6,986 nucleotides of DNA from JAKBCQ01 sp021807585 (GTDB lineage Bacteria; Planctomycetota; Planctomycetia; Isosphaerales; Isosphaeraceae), in assembly GCA_027325115.1 (NCBI GenBank), contig DAHWFG010000148.1, forward strand, positions 1-6,986. Reading direction: 5' to 3'. This document shows, piece by piece, positions 1 to 6,215 of this stretch. Below the pieces are notes generated by a model that did no database searches, was not told the DNA's origin, and saw only the letters and a list, made by a program, of their open reading frames with translations. Positions within the stretch are counted from its first letter, which is position 1, and each line of letters opens with the position of its first letter. A program made the translations under genes and the position numbers.

Positions 1-270
1 TCACACGGCGGTTCGCCCTCCCTTAAGATCCCCCGACCCGAAAGGCTTGTCCGGGAGGGCGAGGCGCCGACCGAGCAGGCATTTGTGATAATGTATACGT
101 TGAAAAGGGCTCACACGGCGGTTCGCCCTCCCGGAAGATCACCGGCGCCGAAATATCAATCTCGCGAGGGCGAGGCGACGACCGAGCCGTCGCTTGTCAT
201 AATCAAAACATACAAGAAGCCTCACACGGCGGTTCGCTCGCCTGGAAGAGTTCGCCCTCGCGAATGATTT
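1..270. repeat. ~110-bp tandem repeat array, about 2.4 copies, Planctomycetes-type intergenic repeat
   Basis: The block TCACACGGCGGTTCGC begins at 1, 111 and 222, giving periods of 110 and 111 bp. Units 1 and 2 match along their length: a CCCTCCC arm, an AAGATC segment, a GAGGGCGAGGCG arm, then ACCGAGC and a more AT-rich tail (TTGT.ATAAT). Unit 3 is shorter and decays after about 265. Because unit 1 starts at base 1, the array may continue to the left. Translated, the right arm reads REGEA(P/T)TEP, a signature I associate with dispersed intergenic repeats of Planctomycetota that often cause false ORF calls. The array lies just beyond the 3' end of rho. Function is unknown; transcript-end protection or termination is only inference. 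Confidence 0.85.
6..69. repeat. GC-rich stem-loop within repeat unit 1
   Basis: The arms CGGCGGTTCGCCCTCCC (6-22) and GGGAGGGCGAGGCGCCG (53-69) pair over 17 positions with one G-T wobble and one G-G mismatch, around a 30-nt loop. The equivalent arms in unit 2 (about 116-132 and 164-180) pair over a shorter core (TCGCCCTC with GAGGGCGA). No T-run follows on either strand, so this is not a standard intrinsic terminator. Confidence 0.7.
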
Positions 271-371
271 CAACCGAAAGAACGAATTCTTCCACTCAAA
301 GCCGCGCGACGATCCCAACAAAATATCCATGAATTCTCAGATAAATGCTAAATCATCGATTCAATCGAACG
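271..371. other. Short spacer downstream of rho with a weak hairpin
   Basis: This 100-bp gap lies between the repeat array and the rho stop codon. On the minus (rho) strand a small hairpin can form at 276-293: GGAAGAA, loop TTCG, then TTCTTTC, seven pairs including one G-U. It lies about 80 nt past the rho stop and is not followed by a T-run, so a terminator role is weak. No gene is seen here. Confidence 0.4.
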
Positions 372-1574
372 TCACCTCGTTTTCGCCAGAACGTCGCCGA
401 TTTTATCAAGAAAAGTCGCATTCGTCGGATATTTGGGAAGACGTTCGACGAGCGATTCCATCGCTTCATCGGGCTTGAGCGCCGAGAGACCGCGGCGGAG
501 GCTCGTCATCGAGGCGAGCGATTTGGGATCGAGCAACCGTTCTTCCTTGCGGGTTCCCGATTGTTGGATATCGATCGCGGGCCAAACGCGGCGCTCGGCG
601 AGCTTGCGATCGAGAATGAGTTCCATATTTCCAGTTCCCTTAAATTCTTGAAAGATCACGTCGTCCATGCGGCTTCCGGTTTCGATTAAAACCGACGCCA
701 AGACGGTAAGCGATCCCCCCTCCTCGAAGGCTCTGGCCGCGCCGAAGAGTCGTTTGGGAACGTCGAGGGCGCGAATATCAACCCCTCCCGACATCGTTCG
801 ACCCGTGCTGGAATGTTTGTTATAAGCACGCGCCAATCGCGTGAGACTGTCGAGCAGGATCAGTACGTCTCCTCCGCTTTCGGCGATTCGTTTGCCTCGT
901 TCGATCGCGAGTTCGGCGAGCCGAACGTGCTCTTCGGTCGAGTGATCGAGCGAAGACGCGAGCACGTCGCCTCCTTTGATCGTCCGGCGAAACTCGGAAA
1001 CCTCCTCGGGACGTTCGTCAATCAGCAAAACGATCAGCTCGATCTCGGGATGATTGGCGACGACCGCGTCGGCGATTTGCTGCAAAAGGATCGTTTTTCC
1101 GCTCCGAGGCGGAGCGACGATCAGCCCTCGTTGCCCTTTGCCGACGGGGGTGAAAAGATCGATCAGGCGAGGCCCGATCGGCTCGGCGCCGGTTTCGAGG
1201 CGAATCGGCCGAAACGGATCGATCGGCGTCAGGTCGTCGAACCCTCGCGCGACGTCGAGTTCGGCGACGGGTCGACGTTCGATTTCGACGATCTCGGCGA
1301 GCCTCGCGACGGGTCCGCGACGCGGCTCGAGCCGCCCCGCGACCCACGCTCCCGACCGCAGCCGATGCCGCGCAATCAGCGCCGAACCCACCTGGGCGTC
1401 TCCCGCCGCGGGCTTGAGACCGCGCGTGATATTCCTCAAAAAGCCGCCGCCTCCGGCGCCAAGTTCAAGCACCCCCTCGATCATGTCGGTTGAGAGATTC
1501 GTCATATTCATGGAGTTCAATTCTTCAAGAGCCTGCACGCTCGACGCGTCGGTCGGGTTCGATAGGGTCGGCAT
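372..1574 (-). CDS. rho: Transcription termination factor Rho
   Basis: Rho is the hexameric RNA helicase/ATPase that loads on nascent RNA and ends transcription. From the ATG at 1574 the protein has 400 residues (E. coli Rho has 419). The order is a short N-terminal stretch without the full helical bundle, a cold-shock-like RNA-binding domain from about residue 33 (GVLEL...GFLR), then the RecA-type motor. In the motor I see Walker A PPRSGKT (Lys160), the DERPEEV segment (Glu187), Walker B VLILLD (Asp242), a Q-loop GRTMSGGVD, an R-loop FKGTGNMEL, and the arginine finger in SGTRKEE (Arg342). The motor is strongly conserved. The primary RNA site is not: aromatic positions equivalent to E. coli Phe62, Tyr80 and Tyr110 appear replaced. 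A TTG at 1583 would add three residues; an in-frame TGA further upstream rules out more. I prefer ATG, with only a weak GGA before it. The gene stands alone, divergent from the protease gene. Confidence 0.97.
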   Translation of the reverse strand: MPTLSNPTDASSVQALEELNSMNMTNLSTDMIEGVLELGAGGGGFLRNITRGLKPAAGDAQVGSALIARHRLRSGAWVAGRLEPRRGPVARLAEIVEIERRPVAELDVARGFDDLTPIDPFRPIRLETGAEPIGPRLIDLFTPVGKGQRGLIVAPPRSGKTILLQQIADAVVANHPEIELIVLLIDERPEEVSEFRRTIKGGDVLASSLDHSTEEHVRLAELAIERGKRIAESGGDVLILLDSLTRLARAYNKHSSTGRTMSGGVDIRALDVPKRLFGAARAFEEGGSLTVLASVLIETGSRMDDVIFQEFKGTGNMELILDRKLAERRVWPAIDIQQSGTRKEERLLDPKSLASMTSLRRGLSALKPDEAMESLVERLPKYPTNATFLDKIGDVLAKTR

Positions 1575-1685
1575 GCGATCCAAAGAGAACGTGCGAAAAG
1601 TTCGGGGGGGAGAGGGCGCGATCGATCACGGCTTCGTCATCATAGTACGCGCCGCGACGTCGTTCGTCCAATAAATCTCGATCGA

Positions 1686-1703
1686 TATGAAACGAAATTC
1701 ATA
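1686..1703. promoter_or_regulatory. Perfect 6+6 dyad upstream of rho, possible operator
   Basis: TATGAAACGAAATTCATA is a perfect inverted repeat of TATGAA/TTCATA with a 6-bp centre, about 112 bp upstream of the rho ATG. The geometry suits a dimeric regulator, but a dyad this short can arise by chance in a 440-bp region. Confidence 0.25.
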
Positions 1704-1730
1704 CTCCCGCCAAGATCCGAGCTGAAGACG

Positions 1731-1758
1731 CCGAACCGACGATCATTCGTCGGCTCGG
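1731..1758. promoter_or_regulatory. Stem-loop in the putative rho leader
   Basis: CCGAACCGACGA (1731-1742) and TCGTCGGCTCGG (1747-1758) form a 12-bp stem with one A-C mismatch around a TCAT loop. An alternative lower stem pairs ACGCC (1728-1732) with GGCGT (1761-1765). It lies about 157 bp upstream of the rho ATG. No T-run follows it in the rho direction, so it is not an intrinsic terminator. It could be an RNA structure in the rho leader or a protein site. Confidence 0.4.
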
Positions 1759-1765
1759 AAGGCGT

Positions 1766-1860
1766 AAAAAGATAGGATATGTCGTAAAATATGAAATTAT
1801 GGTTTTACTTTGTAACTAACATCACAATATATCTATTTTAAATATATGATTCCTAAAAAG
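1766..1860. other. AT-rich core of the intergenic region
   Basis: This stretch is markedly AT-rich against its surroundings, with runs such as AATATATC and TTTTAAATATAT and an inverted repeat GTAAAA (1784-1789)/TTTTAC (1803-1808). It is the most likely place for the divergent promoters, though no clear sigma-70 hexamer pair with 16-18 bp spacing was found. Confidence 0.4.
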
Positions 1861-1870
1861 GCGCAGGCGC

Positions 1871-1902
1871 GCCGGATAAAGCTTGTTCGCCGAATAAGGC
1901 TT
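1871..1902. repeat. 18-bp-period direct repeat upstream of the protease gene
   Basis: GCCGGATAAAGCTT (1871-1884) recurs as GCCGAATAAGGCTT (1889-1902): 14 bp with two transitions, 18 bp start to start, about 120-150 bp before the protease ATG. Such paired direct repeats can be activator sites. That role is inferred from position only. Confidence 0.45.
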
Positions 1903-1993
1903 AAAAACGACACGAAGCGGTCTATCTCCGACGTGATGATAAAAATTGGCGACGTCTTCTACGCGCGGTCTGATTTGCGTGCTATCTTGTAGG

Positions 1994-2005
1994 TCCCGAT
2001 CGGGA
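1994..2005. promoter_or_regulatory. 12-bp palindrome just upstream of the protease start
   Basis: TCCCGATCGGGA is perfectly self-complementary and ends 16 bp before the ATG at 2022. It could be an operator or an mRNA leader hairpin. CGATCG words are very common throughout this window, which lowers its significance. Confidence 0.25.
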
Positions 2006-2009
2006 ATTT

Positions 2010-2013
2010 GGAG
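2010..2013 (+). promoter_or_regulatory. Ribosome binding site of the protease gene
   Basis: GGAG lies 8 nt before the ATG at 2022 and supports that start. It is the clearest Shine-Dalgarno-like element in the window. Confidence 0.6.
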
Positions 2014-2021
2014 TTCACGCC

Positions 2022-4238
2022 ATGCGATCCGCGACGCGAATCGGTTTGTGTCTTATCCTCGCTTTCGTGGTGCGTGGTGCGCGCGGCGACGACGCGATCC
2101 CGATCGAAACGCTTAAGGCGATCAAAGCCGCGACGGTTTTCGTCAAAACAGAGATCGGCCGGTCGGGGTACACGGGTTCGGGGTTTGTGATGAAGGTCGA
2201 CGGCGATTCGATCCTCGTCGTCACCAACGATCACGTGGTCACGCACGAGGAAATTACCGTCAAACGGATGCTGTCGACTTTATCGATCGTGTTGCGATCG
2301 GGGACGAAAGACGAGCAGAAGCTGAAAGCCGAGATTGTGGCGACCGATTCCGCCAAAGATCTCGCCGTGCTCCGAGCGACGGGGGTGAAAAACGTCCCCG
2401 CGGCGCTCGATTTCAACCACCCCCCCGAGCTGATTGAAACGCTTCCTGTTTATATCTCTGGTTTTCCATTCGGCGAATCGTTGTCGACGAACAAACGAAG
2501 CCCCGCCATCACGGTGGGTCGGGGATCGATTTCGAGTTTGCGGAGGAACGACAAGGACGAGGTGTCGATCGTCCAGATCAACGGCGATTTGAATCCAGGC
2601 AACAGCGGAGGCGCCGTGGTCGACACTCAGGGGCGGCTGGTGGGGGTCGCGGTGGCGACGATCAAAGGAACGCAGATCGGCCTGGCGATTCCTCCCGGCG
2701 TTTTATTGGCGATGCTCGAGGGAAAGGTGGGGGAGGTCGGCGTCGCTGTCGCGGGGATTTCCGCGGGAGTCGCCGACGTGACGCTCGACGCCAAGGTGAT
2801 CGACCCGCTCAAGCAGATCCGCAAGGTCTCGGTGCTTTTGGCGCGGTCCGACAACGTGAAAGTCCCGCCCAAACAAGGGGAGGACGGACGTTGGTCGAAG
2901 CTGACGGGAGGGCGCGAGATCGACCTTTCACCCGCGAAAACGGGGAGTCGCTACCAATCGGCGCCGATTAAGCTGCCGTCGAGCGCGAACAAAGCCGTCA
3001 TCTATCTCGTGCAAGCGTCTTACACGACTCTTCAGGGCGCCACGATTTATAACGCTCCCGTCGTGAAACGGATCGACTCGGCGCGAGGGATTGCGACCGC
3101 GAATCTCCGCGCCGAGCCGTTCGGCGCCTCCGATAAGAATCCCACGCCTCCGCCGAATTCGGGGATGAACGATCTCCGCGGCGGACCTTCGAACGAGCCG
3201 ATCAGCCGCGAGCTCGGGGATATCAAATTCGTCGAAAAGCGGATTTCGGGAATGATGCTTCCCCCCTGCATGTGCTGGGCGCCGAGCGGAAAAAGCTTTT
3301 ACCTCCTCGAACCAAACCCCGGTCGAGTCAGCGAGATCGAATTCGTATCGCTCAAGGAGATCGCGCACGCCTCGATCGGAAAAAAATGCGCGTGGATGTG
3401 TTTATCAAGCGAGGGTTTGCTCGTCGCGCTCGAGGATGATCAAGAAATCTGGATTCTTGGACCCGAATCGCTCGACGTCAAGGGGACGATCTCGACTCCC
3501 GGCCCGCGCGTGATCGCGTCGTGCCCCAAGCTCTCGATCGCTTACTCGACCGACGGTCAGGGGCTGATGTCGATCCTCGACCTCAAAGAAAAACAGCTCG
3601 TCAAACAGCTCGCCCCCACCGCGTTCGGCAGAGAGGGAGGATTTAAATACCCCGCAGTCTCATCCGACGGCAAGTATTTGTTCACAACAGGACGTGACGA
3701 ACAATTGATTCGCTATCGGATCAAGGGGAGTCTGCTCCGGTTCGAGGAGCAGGGACCGCGGCTGGGGATTTTGCCGCAAAAGATCGAATTGAGCCCCGAC
3801 GACGCCTTCATCTGCCTGCCTTCGGTCGGAGGGAATCACCCGTGGGCTCTCGAAGGGCCGCCGGGCTCGTCGCACGCGGCCGGTTTGGCGCCGCCGAATC
3901 CCATGTTTATCTACAAAACAACACATCTTTCCACCCCGGTGATGACGATCAGCGCCGGGTCGTTCCCGAAGGCGCTTGCGGTCGACGCCAAAGGGGGGTG
4001 GGTTTACGCGCACGGCGGCGGCAAACAACTCGTCGTGTTCGATTCCCAGGGAATCAAATTGAAAGAATTCAACTTCGGCATGGGAGAAACGAAACAGTTC
4101 CTCGTTCATCCCGACGGAGGCAAATTCGTCATGTTGACGATGTCGGGACTGCACTCGGTGACGATGCCGCGTCAAACAACCAAACAGGCTGGTAAACCCG
4201 CCCCCAAAACACGCTCGACCCCCAAAAGCAAACAATAA
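2022..4238 (+). CDS. Secreted trypsin-like (HtrA-type) serine protease fused to a beta-propeller
   Basis: This 738-residue protein is predicted to be exported. Residues 1-22 form a signal peptide (basic start, hydrophobic ICLILAFVV-like core, small residues, cleavage near ARG-DD). Residues 30-235 are an S1C-type chymotrypsin-fold protease with an apparently intact triad: His71 (TNDHVV), Asp113 (KDLAVL) and Ser195 (PGNSGG). There is no PDZ domain. Residues about 247-350 look like a beta-sandwich, with alternating strands and a VYL-QASY pattern. A Pro/Gly/Asn linker (370-395) leads to seven WD40/NHL-like blades at about 414-441, 455-482, 497-527, 543-567, 586-632, 649-680 and 692-715, several with an S.DGK turn. 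The tail (716-738) is Lys/Thr/Pro-rich. The substrate is unknown; extracytoplasmic protein quality control or cleavage of a bound partner is plausible. The start is supported by GGAG upstream. Confidence 0.88.
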   Translation: MRSATRIGLCLILAFVVRGARGDDAIPIETLKAIKAATVFVKTEIGRSGYTGSGFVMKVDGDSILVVTNDHVVTHEEITVKRMLSTLSIVLRSGTKDEQKLKAEIVATDSAKDLAVLRATGVKNVPAALDFNHPPELIETLPVYISGFPFGESLSTNKRSPAITVGRGSISSLRRNDKDEVSIVQINGDLNPGNSGGAVVDTQGRLVGVAVATIKGTQIGLAIPPGVLLAMLEGKVGEVGVAVAGISAGVADVTLDAKVIDPLKQIRKVSVLLARSDNVKVPPKQGEDGRWSKLTGGREIDLSPAKTGSRYQSAPIKLPSSANKAVIYLVQASYTTLQGATIYNAPVVKRIDSARGIATANLRAEPFGASDKNPTPPPNSGMNDLRGGPSNEPISRELGDIKFVEKRISGMMLPPCMCWAPSGKSFYLLEPNPGRVSEIEFVSLKEIAHASIGKKCAWMCLSSEGLLVALEDDQEIWILGPESLDVKGTISTPGPRVIASCPKLSIAYSTDGQGLMSILDLKEKQLVKQLAPTAFGREGGFKYPAVSSDGKYLFTTGRDEQLIRYRIKGSLLRFEEQGPRLGILPQKIELSPDDAFICLPSVGGNHPWALEGPPGSSHAAGLAPPNPMFIYKTTHLSTPVMTISAGSFPKALAVDAKGGWVYAHGGGKQLVVFDSQGIKLKEFNFGMGETKQFLVHPDGGKFVMLTMSGLHSVTMPRQTTKQAGKPAPKTRSTPKSKQ

Positions 4239-4380
4239 CGCAACGAAATATCCTTGAGAGTGAACCGTTTCGCGTTGTATCGTCGCGACCCGTTCGGCTA
4301 CGATGCCCCCGACGGTTCGCGTTCGGCGCAACGCAAGGAACGGACCGCGGAACCTCAACAAATATATTTATTGAAGAATT
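4239..4380. other. Spacer between the protease and RsmB-like genes
   Basis: These 142 bp contain a small dyad GCGTT/AACGC (4319-4334, 6-nt loop) without a following T-run, then an AT-rich stretch AATATATTTATT (4361-4372) directly before the next start, which could serve as a -10 region. No terminator or gene is evident, so read-through from the protease gene is possible. Confidence 0.4.
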
Positions 4381-6117
4381 GTGGATTTATCGATGAAAAA
4401 AAGGGGTCGATCTCAAACGCCGAGCGAAGGTTCGAACGATTCCTCAAAGCCGCCGCGGCGAGCCCCGTTCGCCTCCCTCAAGCCGAGGCCCAAGCCGAGC
4501 GCCGCCGATTCGTCACAACCGCCGCGGCGCGCCTCGATTGGAACGCATCGGCCCAAGCCGAGCGCCGCCGATTCGTCACAACCGCCGCGGCGAGCCCGCG
4601 CAGGGTCCGCGCAGCCGAAGCCGAGGCCGAACGCCTCTCGGCGGGTTCACGACGACCGGTCGATCGAATTTGATCGCGACGCGCCGGCGGGCGAATCGGG
4701 CGAATCCGAGTCTCGCCGAACGGAACGAGGATCGCGCCGTTCAGACCGCGAGGGATCGACCGCCGCGACGCGTGAACGACGCTTCGGCGCTCCCGAACCG
4801 ATCGCCGCGAGCGCGATCGGCTTCGATAGGCTCGCCGATTTCTTGACCGAAATCCTCCCCGAGGTCGAGCGCGAGGTCGTTCACGAGAAGATGTCGCTTG
4901 AACATTCTCTCAATTACTGGTTTCGACGGATTCGCGGCTTAAACGCGCTCGATCGCGCCGTCGTTTTCGCCGCGGCCCGGGCGCTGTTCCGTCACCGCGG
5001 CTGGGTCGACGCGATCCGCGCCGATCGGTTCGAAGAACGCCTGCTGATCGCTCTTCAACTCGATTCCTATACGATCGATCCGCTGGCGCGAACGCTGGCT
5101 CGGAGGCTCGGCAAGCGGGGCGAGGATCTGATCCCGCTCGGAGACGCCCCAGGCTGGACCGAAAGGTGCGAAGGGCTTCGGCATCTCGCGGGAGGCGCGC
5201 CGATCAACGCCGACCCGTGGCGGCTCTTTCCCGCGGGGTTGCGTGATCATTTGATGTTGCCGGCTGGCGTCGGCTCGGCGAAGGCTCGCTATCTGTCGTT
5301 CCTGGAAACGCTGCAAAAACCCGCGGAGTTATGGGTTCGCGCCTTGACCGAAGATCCCGAGATCGTCTGGAACGAACTCAGACGCATCGGACTTCGCCCC
5401 TGGGTGCATCGCCGCGTCACGCACGCGGCGCGGCTCGATCGCGACGCCGACCTGACGAACGTCGAGGCGTTCCGACGCGGTCGGCTCGAGATCGAAGACC
5501 TCGCGGTTCAGGCGGTCGGGCTCGTCGCCGACCCCGATCCCGGCGAACGCTGGCGGGTCGACGAACGGGGACGCGGCGACGTCGCCTTACATATTGCATC
5601 GTTGATGAAAGGCAAAGGGACGGTCGTCGCGACCGCTCCGCGCGATTTGGAGATGAAGCGAATCGCCGAGCGGGCTCGGCGTTTGCCGTTATGTAATGTG
5701 ACGACACGTTTATGGAGCGGCAAGGGGGACGTGGGCAAGGCGGCGAGCTTCGACGGCGTGGTGGTGGAACCCGAAAGTTCGGCGATCGGCACGTGGCGGA
5801 GGCGTCCCGAGGCGCGGTATTGGTTCGATCCCGCGGCGATCGCGGAGTTCGCGCGGGCTCAGGCGTCGGCTCTCGCGTCGGGAGCGCGATCGGTCAAACC
5901 CGGCGGCCTATTGATCTATATATGTCCCACACAAACTCGTGAGGAAACTCAGACGATCGTCGACGCTTTCCTCGAGCGTCGGACCGATTTTCGGCTCGAC
6001 CCGTTCGCGCATCCGCTCGTCGCCGCCGACCGACCGACGACGGGAATCTTGCACATTACGTCCGAGGAATCGGGGGGAGACGCGCTCTTCATCGCGAGGC
6101 TGGTGCGCGGCGGATGA
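4381..6117 (+). CDS. RsmB/NOP-fold RNA m5C methyltransferase homologue, catalytic motifs degenerate
   Basis: RsmB-family enzymes methylate C967 of 16S rRNA using SAM and two cysteines. This protein (578 residues from GTG 4381; 574 from ATG 4393; an in-frame TGA at 4372 blocks extension) has the family layout. Residues 1-140 are a disordered Arg/Pro/Ser tail with repeats. About 147-215 is the NusB-like helical region (LNYWFRRIRGLNALDRAVV), 280-320 the FPAGL...ELWVRA linker segment, and 375-578 the Rossmann methyltransferase domain ending in GDALFIARL. The key motifs are changed. The expected DACAGxGGK after DPGERW is VDERGRGDV (393-401). The motif II acidic residue is Ala419 (VVATAP). The Asp-Ala-Pro-Cys-Ser motif is EPESS (463-467), with Ser466 at the cysteine. 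Thr-Cys-Ser is CPT (515-517), with Cys515 one place off. The rest of the fold, including GTWRRRPEARY and REETQ, is kept. I infer an inactive or repurposed paralogue. Codon use matches the other GC-rich genes. Confidence 0.85.
   Translation: MDLSMKKRGRSQTPSEGSNDSSKPPRRAPFASLKPRPKPSAADSSQPPRRASIGTHRPKPSAADSSQPPRRARAGSAQPKPRPNASRRVHDDRSIEFDRDAPAGESGESESRRTERGSRRSDREGSTAATRERRFGAPEPIAASAIGFDRLADFLTEILPEVEREVVHEKMSLEHSLNYWFRRIRGLNALDRAVVFAAARALFRHRGWVDAIRADRFEERLLIALQLDSYTIDPLARTLARRLGKRGEDLIPLGDAPGWTERCEGLRHLAGGAPINADPWRLFPAGLRDHLMLPAGVGSAKARYLSFLETLQKPAELWVRALTEDPEIVWNELRRIGLRPWVHRRVTHAARLDRDADLTNVEAFRRGRLEIEDLAVQAVGLVADPDPGERWRVDERGRGDVALHIASLMKGKGTVVATAPRDLEMKRIAERARRLPLCNVTTRLWSGKGDVGKAASFDGVVVEPESSAIGTWRRRPEARYWFDPAAIAEFARAQASALASGARSVKPGGLLIYICPTQTREETQTIVDAFLERRTDFRLDPFAHPLVAADRPTTGILHITSEESGGDALFIARLVRGG
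4438..4644 (+). repeat. In-frame coding repeats in the RsmB-like N-terminal tail
   Basis: Three units begin with DSS(K/Q)PPRR at residues 20, 43 and 64 (periods 23 and 21 residues) and end in PKP-S-AA; a fourth partial unit ends near residue 88. At DNA level 43 bp are identical between 4487-4529 and 4550-4592, exactly 63 bp apart, so reading frame is kept. The first unit (4438 onward) is diverged. This looks like recent in-frame duplication in a disordered basic tail, which could bind RNA. Confidence 0.85.
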
Positions 6118-6215
6118 ATGTCGAGGAAACGCACGCATCGGCGGCCGGCACAATCGCGTCGTTGGTTTTCACTGGATTGAACAATCGGCGGCATGTGAAG
6201 ATACATATTTTATAA
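6114..6215 (+). CDS. Possible 33-residue ORF overlapping the RsmB-like stop (ATGA)
   Basis: The ATG at 6114 overlaps the TGA of the upstream gene in an ATGA junction, a typical sign of translational coupling. The ORF reads MNVEETHASAAGTIASLVF and ends at TAA 6213-6215, after entering AT-rich DNA near 6196. I do not recognise it. It may be the surviving 5' end of a longer coupled gene cut by a rearrangement, or simple chance: 33 codons is short and ATGA overlaps also occur randomly. Confidence 0.25.
   Translation: MNVEETHASAAGTIASLVFTGLNNRRHVKIHIL

Larger units (their letters stand above)
1584..2021. other. Divergent intergenic region between rho and the protease gene
   Basis: This region of roughly 440 bp must hold the promoters of rho (leftward) and of the protease gene (rightward). 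It has three parts: GC-rich sequence with two dyads next to rho (1584-1765), an AT-rich core (about 1766-1860), and a mixed stretch with a direct repeat and a short palindrome before the protease start. I could not assign convincing -35/-10 pairs on either strand. No credible ORF or RNA gene is visible. The length of the rho-side leader would allow regulation within it, as Rho genes are often autoregulated through their leaders, but that is inference. Confidence 0.6.

Noticed and set aside
6..69. Repeat hairpin as an intrinsic terminator for rho
   Set aside because: The stem is strong, but no T-run follows on the minus strand and it lies about 300 nt beyond the rho stop.
85..267. A 60-codon plus-strand ORF across the repeat array
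   Set aside because: Its protein simply translates two repeat units (HTAVR.PGR twice, REGEATTEP), with no ribosome site; it is a typical false call on this repeat family.
1..270. A CRISPR array
   Set aside because: Unit length is about 110 bp, spacers are related to each other rather than unique, and no cas genes are nearby.
813..1493. A 226-codon plus-strand ORF antisense to rho
   Set aside because: It is a shadow of the highly conserved rho frame in GC-rich DNA and shows no recognisable domain.
4319..4334. GCGTT/AACGC hairpin as a terminator of the protease gene
   Set aside because: The stem is only 5 bp and is followed by AAGGAAC rather than a T-run.
3660..4361. A 233-codon minus-strand ORF antisense to the protease's propeller
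   Set aside because: The opposite strand encodes a coherent propeller with intact blades; the antisense product is Arg/His-rich with no motif, typical of a GC-driven shadow.
4468..4485. Similarity between GTTCGCCTCCCTCAAG in the RsmB-like tail and the intergenic repeat arm GTTCGCCCTCCCTTAAG
   Set aside because: The match is short, lacks the paired second arm, and lies in low-complexity Pro/Arg codons, so coincidence is likely.
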